Assembly (NCBI RefSeq): GCF_000829445.1
Contig: NZ_JXRQ01000025.1
Location: 186,001-250,000, forward strand
Direction: 5' to 3'
Length of the DNA stretch: 64,000 nucleotides
DNA from: Jeotgalibacillus alimentarius
GTDB taxonomy: Bacteria > Bacillota > Bacilli > Bacillales > Jeotgalibacillaceae
Numbering within the stretch: position 1 is the stretch's first letter; every line of letters begins with the position of its first letter. Of this stretch, positions 45,762 to 54,615 are shown one piece after another. Under the pieces are notes generated by a model that worked only from the letters and a program-made list of their open reading frames with translations, was not told the DNA's origin and did not search any database. The translations under genes and the position numbers were made by a program.

Positions 45762-47066
45762 TCACTTACCCTTATAATGCCTCCTCACCTCATCCAGCAT
45801 CCCAGCCTTCTCCAAATACTCAACCGGCGCTAAAAATGTGATGGTGATTACGCCTGGATGACGGCCGATTTCGATCGATCCTGTGATAGTGGTGCGGTTC
45901 ATGATTTCAGGAACGGTTACGCCAAATAGATCAGCTGCGCGCTGCAGGCCGTTGTCTGTGGCAAGGTTCAGATTGGATCCTGTACCGATTACTGAAACAG
46001 GTAGTGATTCTTCGAGCTTTTCTATGTTCCATTGTTTCGCTACTGCCTGTGCTGAATTTAGTTCAGCTTCTGTAAATGGTTTTGCTGTATAAGGAAGGTC
46101 TTCCTCATTTGGCAGAAGGATTGGTCCTTCAAGGTTCATATTTTTAATCACATGAACCTGTAAGTGAACAATACCTGAAACGTCAGCAGTGTGACCTGCA
46201 ATTTCGCCGTCGCCTTGCATCGCGTGCATATCTCCGAGGTACACACCGCCGCCAGGTACTTTTACAGGACAAATCAGTGTTGAACCTGCACGCACCCGAC
46301 TAATATCCATATGGCCATCAGTACGGTGCTCCTTCAGCTCATCTTCAGTTACCTTATAATCATGCGGTGCGCCAACTAAAAATGATCCAAAGTCACCAGC
46401 GTTGTGAGAATCCGGAATTGGCCGTGAAGGCGTCGTACCCAATTGTCCCAGGAACGGTCTCATACGCGCCACCACCCCAACAAGATCATGCGGCGCAAAC
46501 GTCACAATCGGATTCTGCACAGATTGATCCGGCGTCATCATATAATGACGGCCATCGCGCGCAATCGTCTCAGCCGACTCCTTTGACATCGTCACACCCA
46601 CGTCACCATGCTCACTAAAACTTATTGTATAGCCATTTGTAAATACAAAAGGCGTCACATCAGCGTGACAGTTTGCACATCTGATTGCCTCCTGACCGAT
46701 CCCGTCAATGACCGTATCCGGATACATTGTTCCGCACTCCGGACATTTTACCGCAACAAACGGATCGCCGAGAAAACGCCCATCAACCGGCGCATCATTT
46801 CCTGAAGCAGTCGCCAAAGACGTCACATTGATCGAACGAATTTTAATCACAATCGCATCCCCCGGCTCAGCCCCCTCAACAAACACAGGCTTCGTCACCT
46901 CATGACCACCCCGGATACAAGGCGTAATCATTGGTCCCCAGCACCCAGGCGCCGTATTCGCAATAATATGCCCGCCATCACGCACCGGCCCAAGCATCTC
47001 TTTCTCCGGATCCAGCACCCCGTCAATAAACGAATTCACCAGCAAAGTCTCAGTCGCTTTCGACAT
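45762..47066 (-). CDS. Acetamidase/formamidase (FmdA/AmdA) family enzyme
   Basis: This 434-residue cytoplasmic enzyme hydrolyses short amides such as formamide or acetamide to acid and ammonia. Family motifs include HIIANTAPGCWGPM, FAPHDLVGVV, RPIPDSHNAGDF, PGGGVYLGDMHAMQGDGE and the C-terminal ATDNGLQRAA. A CPEC...CANC pair (about 110-135) forms a probable zinc ribbon inserted in the N-terminal half. The start is taken at ATG 47066 (GGGG eight bases upstream); ATG 47072 sits too close to the site. It is a single gene between repeat clusters 7 and 8. Confidence 0.92.
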   Translation of the reverse strand: MSKATETLLVNSFIDGVLDPEKEMLGPVRDGGHIIANTAPGCWGPMITPCIRGGHEVTKPVFVEGAEPGDAIVIKIRSINVTSLATASGNDAPVDGRFLGDPFVAVKCPECGTMYPDTVIDGIGQEAIRCANCHADVTPFVFTNGYTISFSEHGDVGVTMSKESAETIARDGRHYMMTPDQSVQNPIVTFAPHDLVGVVARMRPFLGQLGTTPSRPIPDSHNAGDFGSFLVGAPHDYKVTEDELKEHRTDGHMDISRVRAGSTLICPVKVPGGGVYLGDMHAMQGDGEIAGHTADVSGIVHLQVHVIKNMNLEGPILLPNEEDLPYTAKPFTEAELNSAQAVAKQWNIEKLEESLPVSVIGTGSNLNLATDNGLQRAADLFGVTVPEIMNRTTITGSIEIGRHPGVITITFLAPVEYLEKAGMLDEVRRHYKGK

Positions 47067-47140
47067 ATCCATTTCCCCTTTCTGAAAATTCAGTTTTATT
47101 ATAACTTATTTTGGAGAATATCTCGAGTTCGAGGTTTTTT

Positions 47141-47211
47141 GGGGACGGAGTTAATACTCCATTTACAGGGGACAGAGTCAACAAAATAAATAGAGTGTCA
47201 ACTCCGTCCCC
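47141..47211. repeat. GGGGACGGAGTT palindrome cluster 8, left flank of the RAYT gene
   Basis: A complete unit: left arm GGGGACGGAGTTAATACTCC, inner GGGGACAGAGTC and right arm GAGTGTCAACTCCGTCCCC. It ends 13 bases before the RAYT stop codon. Confidence 0.95.
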
Positions 47212-47224
47212 AAAACAAAAGCTC

Positions 47225-48013
47225 TTATTCCTCTCGCTTCCCTGCTCGCCAAATCACACCAAGCGGAATACCGAGAATTCTTGATAGCTGAGGGCCGGAA
47301 ATATCTTTTATTGATTTCAGATGTTGAATAATAATGATTTTTTCATTCATTGGAAGTTTTTTTATATTGGGGAGTTCGACTGAGCCTACATGGGATTTTA
47401 TTAAGTCAATTGCTTCAGTATCGGAGTGTTTCATTCGGTATGGGGATTTTCTTTGAGGAAGTTCATAGACAGCTTCTGTAAATTCAATAAAATAATTCAC
47501 TGCTTTAACTGGATCGCGAGAAAAGAGCTCTAAAATATCCCTACGGTCACTCAAATCATTGTACAAACTTCGCTGACTATAGTATTCCTGACAGCTGCTC
47601 CAAAAATATAGCGCAGGGGATTCAACAATAAAACCGCGTACACAGTTTTGGTGAATGTAACGAATCGCAGTGTGGAGATAGGAGATATTTTCAATCGGAC
47701 TGCTGTAAAATCTTCCGGCATAAATTGAACCACTGCCTCTGTACTTTTGATTGAAATACCTTGCGTAACTTCCATTAAGACTCTGCATAATCCTTGAAAT
47801 AGAATAATCTGATTCCTTCATTACAAGATGGTAATGATTATCCATCAAGCACCAGGCATAAATCTTAAATTTCTTCTCATTCTTGATTTTTAGAAGTTTT
47901 TTGAGAAACATTTCTCTGTCTGCATCATCATAAAATATCAACTGTGAATTAATTCCCAAAGTATCAATATGGTAAATACCTGTACTGCTAATCTTTCTTC
48001 CTTCTCTTGGCAT
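47225..48013 (-). CDS. REP-associated tyrosine transposase (RAYT, Y1/HUH family)
   Basis: This 262-residue protein belongs to the TnpA_REP/IS200-like Y1 family. It shows GIYHI near the start, the metal-binding HUH motif as NHYHLVMK (H60, H62), SYARYFNQKY with the candidate catalytic Tyr (Y83 or Y86), GSIYAGRF, YIHQNCVRG and the late WSS..EYY. The C-terminal 50 residues form a helix-turn-helix-like domain. RAYTs bind and cut REP palindromes as ssDNA and are thought to spread them. The gene looks intact, with AAGGAG eight bases before ATG, and is flanked by palindrome clusters 8 and 9. It has no IS200/605 subterminal ends of its own beyond these. Confidence 0.93.
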   Translation of the reverse strand: MPREGRKISSTGIYHIDTLGINSQLIFYDDADREMFLKKLLKIKNEKKFKIYAWCLMDNHYHLVMKESDYSISRIMQSLNGSYARYFNQKYRGSGSIYAGRFYSSPIENISYLHTAIRYIHQNCVRGFIVESPALYFWSSCQEYYSQRSLYNDLSDRRDILELFSRDPVKAVNYFIEFTEAVYELPQRKSPYRMKHSDTEAIDLIKSHVGSVELPNIKKLPMNEKIIIIQHLKSIKDISGPQLSRILGIPLGVIWRAGKREE

Positions 48014-48041
48014 TGCAGTCTCTCCTTTTTTAATTATTTTT

Positions 48042-48179
48042 GGGACGGAGTTTGCACTCTACAAAAAACGTAGTGTAAACTCCGTCCCGCAATTTCTAAA
48101 CCCCGGGACAGAGTCAGCACTTTACTCTAGATGGAGTATGAACTCCGTCCCCAAGTTCTGGAGTGTAAACTCCGTCCCC
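48042..48179. repeat. GGGGACGGAGTT palindrome cluster 9, right flank of the RAYT gene
   Basis: A short complete unit (48042-48088: GGGACGGAGTTTGCACTC to GAGTGT-like arm AACTCCGTCCC) is followed by inner GGGACAGAGTC and two right arms ending AACTCCGTCCCC. It ends eight bases before the stop of the SLH subtilase gene. Confidence 0.93.
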
Positions 48180-48187
48180 GAAGTCTC

Positions 48188-51100
48188 TTAATATCCTTTT
48201 CTCAAAACCTCAACCAATCTTCCAAGCACTGCAGCCATCTGACCGCGTGTGAGCTGGTCTTTTGGTGCGAATGTGCCGTTTTGTTTACCTGTGATCAGGC
48301 CGAGCATTTCTGCCTGGTATACGGCGTCGCGTGCGTAGCTTGAGATGTTGTCATGGTCTTTGAATTCGTTTGGCATGAATATGGTTGGTGCCAGGAATTC
48401 GTTACTGTGGTTGATGGCGCGCATGATCATGGCTGCCATTTGTTCACGAGTGATTTGTTCGCCTGGCGCGAATGTTCCGTTTTCTTTACCTGTAATGATG
48501 CCTGCATGGTAGGCTGCTTCGATTGCTGAAGCTGCCCAATGATCTTCGCTTACGTCTGTAAATACGCCTTCAGCTTCTTCAGACGTCAGCTGCATTGTAC
48601 GGGCAAGTAGTACAGCGAATTCTGCACGTGTCAGGTTCAGGTTTGGTCTGAACTCATCAGGTGTTTTACCTGTTGTGATATTCAGTGACGCGATGACTTC
48701 GATCTCAGGGCGTGCCCAGTGATCTTTAATATCATCAAATGTAACGTCTCCTTCAATTACCTGATATACACCCGGTGCTGTCATCATGTAGATGAGTCCA
48801 TCATCAAACTCTGATCCGCCTGCATAGTGCCATTTGTTATCTTTCCATTGCTGGACTGATACTTTCTTAACGTCACTTACACTGCTGTCGTCATACACTA
48901 CATTTGCAAGGAACATATGGTCAAACGTATCAATCATTTCGCCATCAGCAACTGCAGTAAATCGGTATGCATCAGACAGTGCTTTAGCGTTTTTGCCAAG
49001 TTCTGCTGATTCGTCAGTTGCAATGTTGAATGCCACACTGTCGGCAGATGCGTTCTCACTCAGGAAGCCAGCAGGAACAAGTATCTGGAATGGTCCTGAA
49101 CGGAATTCAAGGTCTTTTTTCGCTGCTGCCAATGTTTTAACAGCTGCTCCGCTCATCATCAGTGTTGCATCCACTGAACCGTCAGCCTGCTGTGGAATTG
49201 CTTTTAGCATAAAGAGTTCATTAGAATCCTTCACAATCTGCTTCGCTGCTTCTTCATCGATATTCAATACGCGTGAATCATCTTCGCCCTCTTTGAATAC
49301 GATGATATCCTTCGTATAACCAACGTTGCCTGTCGCATCAACTGCGATGACTTCAAAGTGATTCAATCCAGGCTGAAGATCTAATTCAATATCTTCAACT
49401 GTTGTTTCCAAGGCTTTTTTCTCTAAAAGCTTTGTCGGTACTGAAGCAAACTTTTCGTCTCCATTTACATATAGACGAACGTCATCATAGTTGTCTTTCA
49501 GATTCACTGAAATGACAGGGTTGTCAGCATTTTCACCAACAATATAAGGTACTTTATCGCCTATCAGTTCAACTTCAGGTGCCTCGCTGTCTACGATAAT
49601 TGTACGGTTAATGCTGATTTCATTGCCTTCTTTATCTGTCGCAGAAACAATGATGTCATAAATGTCATCACTGTCGAATGTCAGACGCTTGAAGAACATG
49701 TACTCTCCTTCAAAGACTTCAAACGAATCAACAGCTTCACCATTCACCGTTACTTCTTCGACATTTGATGCATCCGTTACATAACCGCTCACGAATGTTT
49801 CGCGAACAGGTGTCGGCTCAAAGAATGCCGGTGAATCAAGGTAGATTTGTGGACCTTCTGTATCAGCACCCTGCTGAACAGTCGTTTTCACGCTGTTACC
49901 TGCAAAGTCTACCGCTTCAACCTGAATACGCTGGTCCGAATCAATCTTTTTCGTGAATGTAAATGAATCTTCTTCCGGTGACAGATAAGACTCTGTCACA
50001 CTCTGACCATCTACTAATACATTTACATACTGAACGGCATGATCGTCTTCAGCTGTAAAAGTGATTGTTGATGCAGCTGTATCAAGTGCTGCTTCAACTT
50101 CAGGATCTTCTGTATCGATTTTAACCGGAAGTGAAAGCTCCTGCCATTCTGCTCCGTCATAATCAATTTTTGCTTGAAGCGTCAGGTAGTAATGTCCGTC
50201 AGCTGCTGTGCGGCCGTTGACTTTACCGTCCCATGCCCACATTGGTGACCACGTTTCAGCGTCAAGCCCATCTCCATAAAGATAGTTCTTACGCAGTTCA
50301 CGCTCAGTGCGGATCGTGCGCAGTTCATCTCCGTCTTCATCAGTGACAGTTACTTTCAGCTCTTTCGCATTTCTGAGAAGAGACACAACAGGTACAACTG
50401 CATCCTGCATCCCGTCTCCATCTGGAGAAAATGCGATCAATTCAGGATCTACAACGAATTCCTCAGCAAACGGATCAATTCCAAGATCCTCTCCCCATTC
50501 ACTGACCATGTCAAATGAACGTACTCCAGTGAAGCCATAGTAAGTCATTTCATCCCACTGAGGTTCATCGAAGATTGGTGGTGCATTCCAGTCACCTTTA
50601 AAGCCTGCATAAGGAACTGTCAGTACCGGGTTCATGTCAGACGGATCTGTAAATGTTACAAACCCTTCTACAAAATAACCATTTTCAAAAATGTCTTCAG
50701 GTGTTACTTCAACGTCATCTTGAAGCAATGTAACATCTGATAGATCAATTTCAACTTCAACTGTTTCAGTTTCCATCGGTGCCACTTCAAGCGTTAATGC
50801 TTCTTCTCCATTTAAAAGAAGACCGACACCAGTGATTTCCTGTCCGTAGATCAGGTTTGGTGCAGTGAAGCCTTCTGTTAATGCATCAGTCTGCGCATTA
50901 ACTGCAACGTCATATACTACTTCTTCGTCCGTTAAGTTTTCAACCATCAGTTCAAATACAGCTGTATCGCCATCAATCTCTTTCAGTGCAACAGCTGCGT
51001 CACCTTCTGCATCTGTTACAACTGCCGGTGCAGATAGTGCTGCATGAAGCTGCATCAGACCAGCTCCCTGACGTCTTGGTGAAATCGCAAGGCCATTTGG

Positions 51101-52936
51101 ATCCATGACCGGTGCTGCTGTATTCATCATGATCGTTTTTACCCAGTCAGATCTGTATTCTTTTTCAACTGTATCTTTCAGCTGCTGCATTACAAGTGCT
51201 GATCCACCCGCGATATGCGGCGCAGCCATTGACGTACCACCCATTACAGCGTATCCATCTTCATTATCAGTCGATAAGATACTGCCGCCCGGCGCTGTGA
51301 TTTCAGGTTTGAATTCAAGATCAGGCGTCAGCCCCCATGATGTGAAATCACTCAGCATACCAGCTGTTGGATTAGGCCGTGTCAGCTCGTCCCCGTTAAA
51401 TGAAATCTCAACAACTGAGCCGTCAGCAAGCGCTGCTGCCAGACGATCTCCTTCAGACTTCACCATAAATAACTGTGGAATTGTAATTTCAGGATCAGTC
51501 GCCATACTCACAAATCCATCAGTATTGTTGTAAATGATAACCCCTGCAGCACCTGCGTACTGTGCGTTAAGCGTTTTTGAAACGAAATCAAGTTCGCCAC
51601 GCTGAATTAACGCATATTTACCAGCTACATCGATATCCATGAAGTCTTCTTCATAACCAAGACCAGCATAGACAACTTCAAAATCCGTCTGTACATAATC
51701 TTCCGGATCTTCTTCATTTGCAACTGAATAAGGTGCAAGTCCGGCTTCTTCACCGTCGATTGTCACTTGAACAGCTTTAGAATCAACAAATACATTATCC
51801 AAAGACGCAACCGTTACAGCATTTTCAGACACAGCAGGTGAACCTACCAGGCCGTAATCCGGATTACTAGCATATGGATAGTAATAATCGTCAGCAAATA
51901 ATGCAGAGTTCCCCGCAGAAATTGATACAAGAATCCCTGCATCCACTGCACGCTGAACTGCCTGCTGCTCAGGATCAGTTTCATCCACATAACCAGCAGT
52001 TGCACCAAGACTCATATTGATCACATCCGCGCCAAGACGGATCGAATCATCAATTGCCTTAATGAAAATGTCACTGTAAGTTGTTGAAATCAGCGGATCA
52101 CTGCCGAATACCTTCATCGCAAGCAGCTGCGCTTCAGGTGCAACACCCTTAATACCGCCATTTTCAGTGTCTCCATTTGCAGCAACTGTACCCGCAACGT
52201 GCATCCCGTGAGACGCTTCCATGCCAAAATCTTTTACCTGCTGATTTTTATCGAAATAGTTATAGCCATAAGGCATCTTTTCAGTCAGATAAGCCCCTTT
52301 CAAGCCAAACTCTTCAATCACAGCATTTACATCTGCTTCATCAAGTTTTACATCAGTATCTTCACTGATGACCATGTCACGGTGCGAAGGATCCATCCCG
52401 GAGTCAATAATCGCAACAACCAGGCCTTCTCCTTTATAACCGTATTCCTCCCACGCAAGCTCTTTTTCAATCAGCTCGCCCGTATAAGACATATCCGGTG
52501 ATACTTCCGGACGCTCATACTCATTAGCAATATGTACTTTCTTCACACCGGCGATCTTCTCAATCTTCTCAAGATCCCCCGCCTGAACAGTTGTACTGAA
52601 TCCATTCACAATCGTTGTGAATTCGTTCTCAACAGAAGCTGCTGTAAATTCCCCTACTTCATTCTTCGCAGCCTGCTGACTCTTCAGCACTTCATTAATA
52701 ATCTTTTCCTGTTCAGCATTACTCAGTTCCTGAAAATCCGCTCCGTCTTCAGAAGCAGCCTCCATCGCTGAAGCACCCTCGAGCTCAATAATCACCCGAA
52801 CCTCTTCATCCTGAGCCATACTCATTGAAACCTTACCACTTTCCCGCACCGGCTTCTCTTTCGGCAACGCCCCAAAAGCAGCACTGCTAAAAGCAAGCAT
52901 CAGCACAAGTACACTAACCAACAACTTCCTGCCCAC
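48188..52936 (-). CDS. Very large SLH-anchored subtilase with PA domain
   Basis: This about 1582-residue secreted protease has a signal peptide and an inhibitor_I9-like pro-region (about 40-140). The S8 domain has catalytic Asp in VAIIDSGMDP, His in ASHGMHVAG and Ser in GGTSMAAPHIAGG, with a PA domain inserted before the Ser box. Fn3/C5a-peptidase-like and Ig-like modules fill about 650-1350, and three SLH domains close the C-terminus. The type resembles Vpr and C5a peptidase. GTG 52936 is preferred (GGAG eight bases upstream); ATG 52954 has no site. No ordinary terminator is seen, only repeat cluster 9. Confidence 0.93.
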   Translation of the reverse strand: MGRKLLVSVLVLMLAFSSAAFGALPKEKPVRESGKVSMSMAQDEEVRVIIELEGASAMEAASEDGADFQELSNAEQEKIINEVLKSQQAAKNEVGEFTAASVENEFTTIVNGFSTTVQAGDLEKIEKIAGVKKVHIANEYERPEVSPDMSYTGELIEKELAWEEYGYKGEGLVVAIIDSGMDPSHRDMVISEDTDVKLDEADVNAVIEEFGLKGAYLTEKMPYGYNYFDKNQQVKDFGMEASHGMHVAGTVAANGDTENGGIKGVAPEAQLLAMKVFGSDPLISTTYSDIFIKAIDDSIRLGADVINMSLGATAGYVDETDPEQQAVQRAVDAGILVSISAGNSALFADDYYYPYASNPDYGLVGSPAVSENAVTVASLDNVFVDSKAVQVTIDGEEAGLAPYSVANEEDPEDYVQTDFEVVYAGLGYEEDFMDIDVAGKYALIQRGELDFVSKTLNAQYAGAAGVIIYNNTDGFVSMATDPEITIPQLFMVKSEGDRLAAALADGSVVEISFNGDELTRPNPTAGMLSDFTSWGLTPDLEFKPEITAPGGSILSTDNEDGYAVMGGTSMAAPHIAGGSALVMQQLKDTVEKEYRSDWVKTIMMNTAAPVMDPNGLAISPRRQGAGLMQLHAALSAPAVVTDAEGDAAVALKEIDGDTAVFELMVENLTDEEVVYDVAVNAQTDALTEGFTAPNLIYGQEITGVGLLLNGEEALTLEVAPMETETVEVEIDLSDVTLLQDDVEVTPEDIFENGYFVEGFVTFTDPSDMNPVLTVPYAGFKGDWNAPPIFDEPQWDEMTYYGFTGVRSFDMVSEWGEDLGIDPFAEEFVVDPELIAFSPDGDGMQDAVVPVVSLLRNAKELKVTVTDEDGDELRTIRTERELRKNYLYGDGLDAETWSPMWAWDGKVNGRTAADGHYYLTLQAKIDYDGAEWQELSLPVKIDTEDPEVEAALDTAASTITFTAEDDHAVQYVNVLVDGQSVTESYLSPEEDSFTFTKKIDSDQRIQVEAVDFAGNSVKTTVQQGADTEGPQIYLDSPAFFEPTPVRETFVSGYVTDASNVEEVTVNGEAVDSFEVFEGEYMFFKRLTFDSDDIYDIIVSATDKEGNEISINRTIIVDSEAPEVELIGDKVPYIVGENADNPVISVNLKDNYDDVRLYVNGDEKFASVPTKLLEKKALETTVEDIELDLQPGLNHFEVIAVDATGNVGYTKDIIVFKEGEDDSRVLNIDEEAAKQIVKDSNELFMLKAIPQQADGSVDATLMMSGAAVKTLAAAKKDLEFRSGPFQILVPAGFLSENASADSVAFNIATDESAELGKNAKALSDAYRFTAVADGEMIDTFDHMFLANVVYDDSSVSDVKKVSVQQWKDNKWHYAGGSEFDDGLIYMMTAPGVYQVIEGDVTFDDIKDHWARPEIEVIASLNITTGKTPDEFRPNLNLTRAEFAVLLARTMQLTSEEAEGVFTDVSEDHWAASAIEAAYHAGIITGKENGTFAPGEQITREQMAAMIMRAINHSNEFLAPTIFMPNEFKDHDNISSYARDAVYQAEMLGLITGKQNGTFAPKDQLTRGQMAAVLGRLVEVLRKGY

Positions 52937-53058
52937 AACCTCAACTCCAATCATATTCTAAATATTTCCTTGCCTTCCTATTATAGATGCAAATATTCAG
53001 AAAACGAAAGGGGTATTTTGGACTAATGTGGGATTTATTTGGGAGAAGGCGAATTTTT

Positions 53059-53162
53059 GGGGACGGAGTTTGCACTCTATGGGGACGGAGTTGAGACTCC
53101 ACTTTTAGGGGACAGAGCTATCTCTTTTTAAACCATAAAATCAGAGTGTTAACTCCGTCCCC
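53059..53162. repeat. GGGGACGGAGTT palindrome cluster 10
   Basis: Two tandem left arms (53059 and 53081), inner GGGGACAGAG and right arm GAGTGTTAACTCCGTCCCC. Confidence 0.92.
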
Positions 53163-53180
53163 AAGTTCCCAAAGTTAAAA

Positions 53181-53207
53181 GACACCCCGGATCTGGTCTC
53201 CGGGGTG
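53181..53207 (-). terminator. Terminator of the NERD-like gene
   Basis: CACCCCGG pairs with CCGGGGTG; on the minus strand TCTTTTAACTTT follows. Confidence 0.75.
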
Positions 53208-53216
53208 CCTCATCTG

Positions 53217-53738
53217 CTATTTATTCATCCAACTAAATCCACGCTCAAGTATATTCAAATGGTGCGGCTTAATCGGTTTTTGCTGCTGCACGTTTTTCTT
53301 AAGAATAATGCGCTCTATGTATTCCGGAATTTCACTTTCACTGAGCAGCCACTGATTGCCTTCAATATTTTTATGGTTGCCGGGGACATTAATTTTAACC
53401 CGCTTTTTGAAGCCTACGATTGAATAGAAGTAGTCGTGGAAATATGGAGGGATTATGTTCTTTAAGGCTTGAATGATTTTTTCATTTTCCTGGAGAGGGT
53501 TCTTCATTCTCACGTCTCCGTCTGAGAGCCAGATCGGCCGCTCCTGCGTTCCGTCAATCATCCCCCTTGCTTCATTATATTGAATCACGAAAATGCCGCC
53601 GCTTGTAAAAACAAGACTGTCAATCATCAGCTCATTCTCGAGTGAACGATGTGATAGATTCAACTGAGTCAGCGTCCGGTTATCTATCTTCAAATTTAAT
53701 GCGTTTTCATTATCAAGGTTTGTTAAAGCCTGAACCAT
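53217..53738 (-). CDS. NERD-domain (nuclease-related) protein, probably inactive
   Basis: This 173-residue cytoplasmic protein matches the NERD pattern: IDSLVFTSGGIFVIQYNEARGMIDG corresponds to the usual qIDhlvv...GifviEvKn..G.I.G. The nuclease-type residues of the EvK position are QYN here, so the catalytic Glu and Lys appear to be lost. A C-terminal segment (about 125-160) matches the late NERD region. Function is unknown. GGGAGG lies seven bases before the ATG. Confidence 0.75.
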   Translation of the reverse strand: MVQALTNLDNENALNLKIDNRTLTQLNLSHRSLENELMIDSLVFTSGGIFVIQYNEARGMIDGTQERPIWLSDGDVRMKNPLQENEKIIQALKNIIPPYFHDYFYSIVGFKKRVKINVPGNHKNIEGNQWLLSESEIPEYIERIILKKNVQQQKPIKPHHLNILERGFSWMNK

Positions 53739-53913
53739 GATCCGCCCTCCCTTTTCATTTGTAATTAACAGATAATTCTATTATATCTTTCAGTTTTCAG
53801 ATAAAAAGGTCATAAGAGAAATTAATGAAAAAGGTCCTACTACAAATCATGACGAATAGTTCTATCAACCTGCATATTACTGTTAATACGTGCGTACGCT
53901 TTGTCGAATCCCA

Positions 53914-53927
53914 ATTCCAGCTGGAAT
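53914..53927. promoter_or_regulatory. 14-bp perfect palindrome near the DUF1456 gene promoter
   Basis: ATTCCAG is directly followed by its complement CTGGAAT. TACAAT (53927-53932) overlaps its right end and could be a -10. It may be an operator; no regulator can be named. Confidence 0.35.
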
Positions 53928-53985
53928 ACAATCATGTTTCCTGCTAAAATGACTAAAGCCGTTCGAACTGAAAAGGAGTACTGAT

Positions 53986-54513
53986 ATGACAAATAATGAT
54001 ATTTTAATCCGTTTACGATATGCCCTGGATATTAAAAACGTTGATATGATTGAGATTTTTCGTTTAGGCGGAGTCGATGTAACAAAAGATGACGTGCTGA
54101 AGATTCTCACGAAGGTTGATGAGGATACATTTTATGATCACGATGAGCCCGAAGAGACCGAGGATTATATCAAATGCACTAATTCAATGCTCGAATCATT
54201 TTTAAATGGCTTCATCACATTTAAAAGAGGTCCGCAGAAATCAAAAACGGGAGAACCCGTTAAACCTGACCGCTCCATCAAAAACCATGCAAGCGTTAAT
54301 AACGTCCTGCTCAAAAAAGTGAAAATTGCTCTGGCTCTTACCAGCGAAGACATGCTCGACATCTTTGACCTCGCAGGCATCACAATCACTAAAGGCGAAC
54401 TAGGCGCACTGCTTAGAAAAGAAGGGCAGAAAAACTATAAGCCATGCGGCGACCGTTTTGCACGGAACTTTTTGAAAGGATTGACGTTGAAGTTTCGTGA
54501 TGATGTGGATTGA
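53986..54513 (+). CDS. DUF1456 family protein (YehS-like)
   Basis: This 175-residue cytoplasmic protein has two DUF1456 repeats, visible as an internal duplication. NDILIRLRYALDIKNVDMIEIFRLGG near the start matches NNVLLKKVKIALALTSEDMLDIFDLAG from about 105. The first is followed by VTKDDVLKIL and the second by ITKGELGALL. The family is widespread and uncharacterised. AAAAGGAG lies nine bases before the ATG. Confidence 0.9.
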   Translation: MTNNDILIRLRYALDIKNVDMIEIFRLGGVDVTKDDVLKILTKVDEDTFYDHDEPEETEDYIKCTNSMLESFLNGFITFKRGPQKSKTGEPVKPDRSIKNHASVNNVLLKKVKIALALTSEDMLDIFDLAGITITKGELGALLRKEGQKNYKPCGDRFARNFLKGLTLKFRDDVD

Positions 54514-54518
54514 TTTTT

Positions 54519-54610
54519 GGGGACGGAGTTTAGACTCTGATTTTATGGGACAGAGTTGAATTTTTGGGGACGGAGTTTGCACTCTATTTGGAGTACCAAC
54601 TCCGTCCCCC
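54519..54610. repeat. GGGGACGGAGTT palindrome cluster 11
   Basis: Left arm GGGGACGGAGTTTAGACTC, inner GGGACAGAGTT, a second left arm GGGGACGGAGTTTGCACTC and right arm AACTCCGTCCCC. It lies between convergent genes. Confidence 0.92.
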
Positions 54611-54615
54611 TTTAT

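Noticed and set aside
47225-48013. The Y1 transposase as an ordinary IS200/IS605 insertion
   Set aside because: There is no TnpB partner, the gene carries RAYT-type motifs and a long C-terminal domain, and it is flanked by the dispersed palindromes instead of single-copy IS ends.
48834-51533. Frames of 90-160 codons antisense to the giant subtilase (48834-49319, 51105-51533)
   Set aside because: Serine/threonine-rich translations opposite an acidic coding sequence, without start signals.
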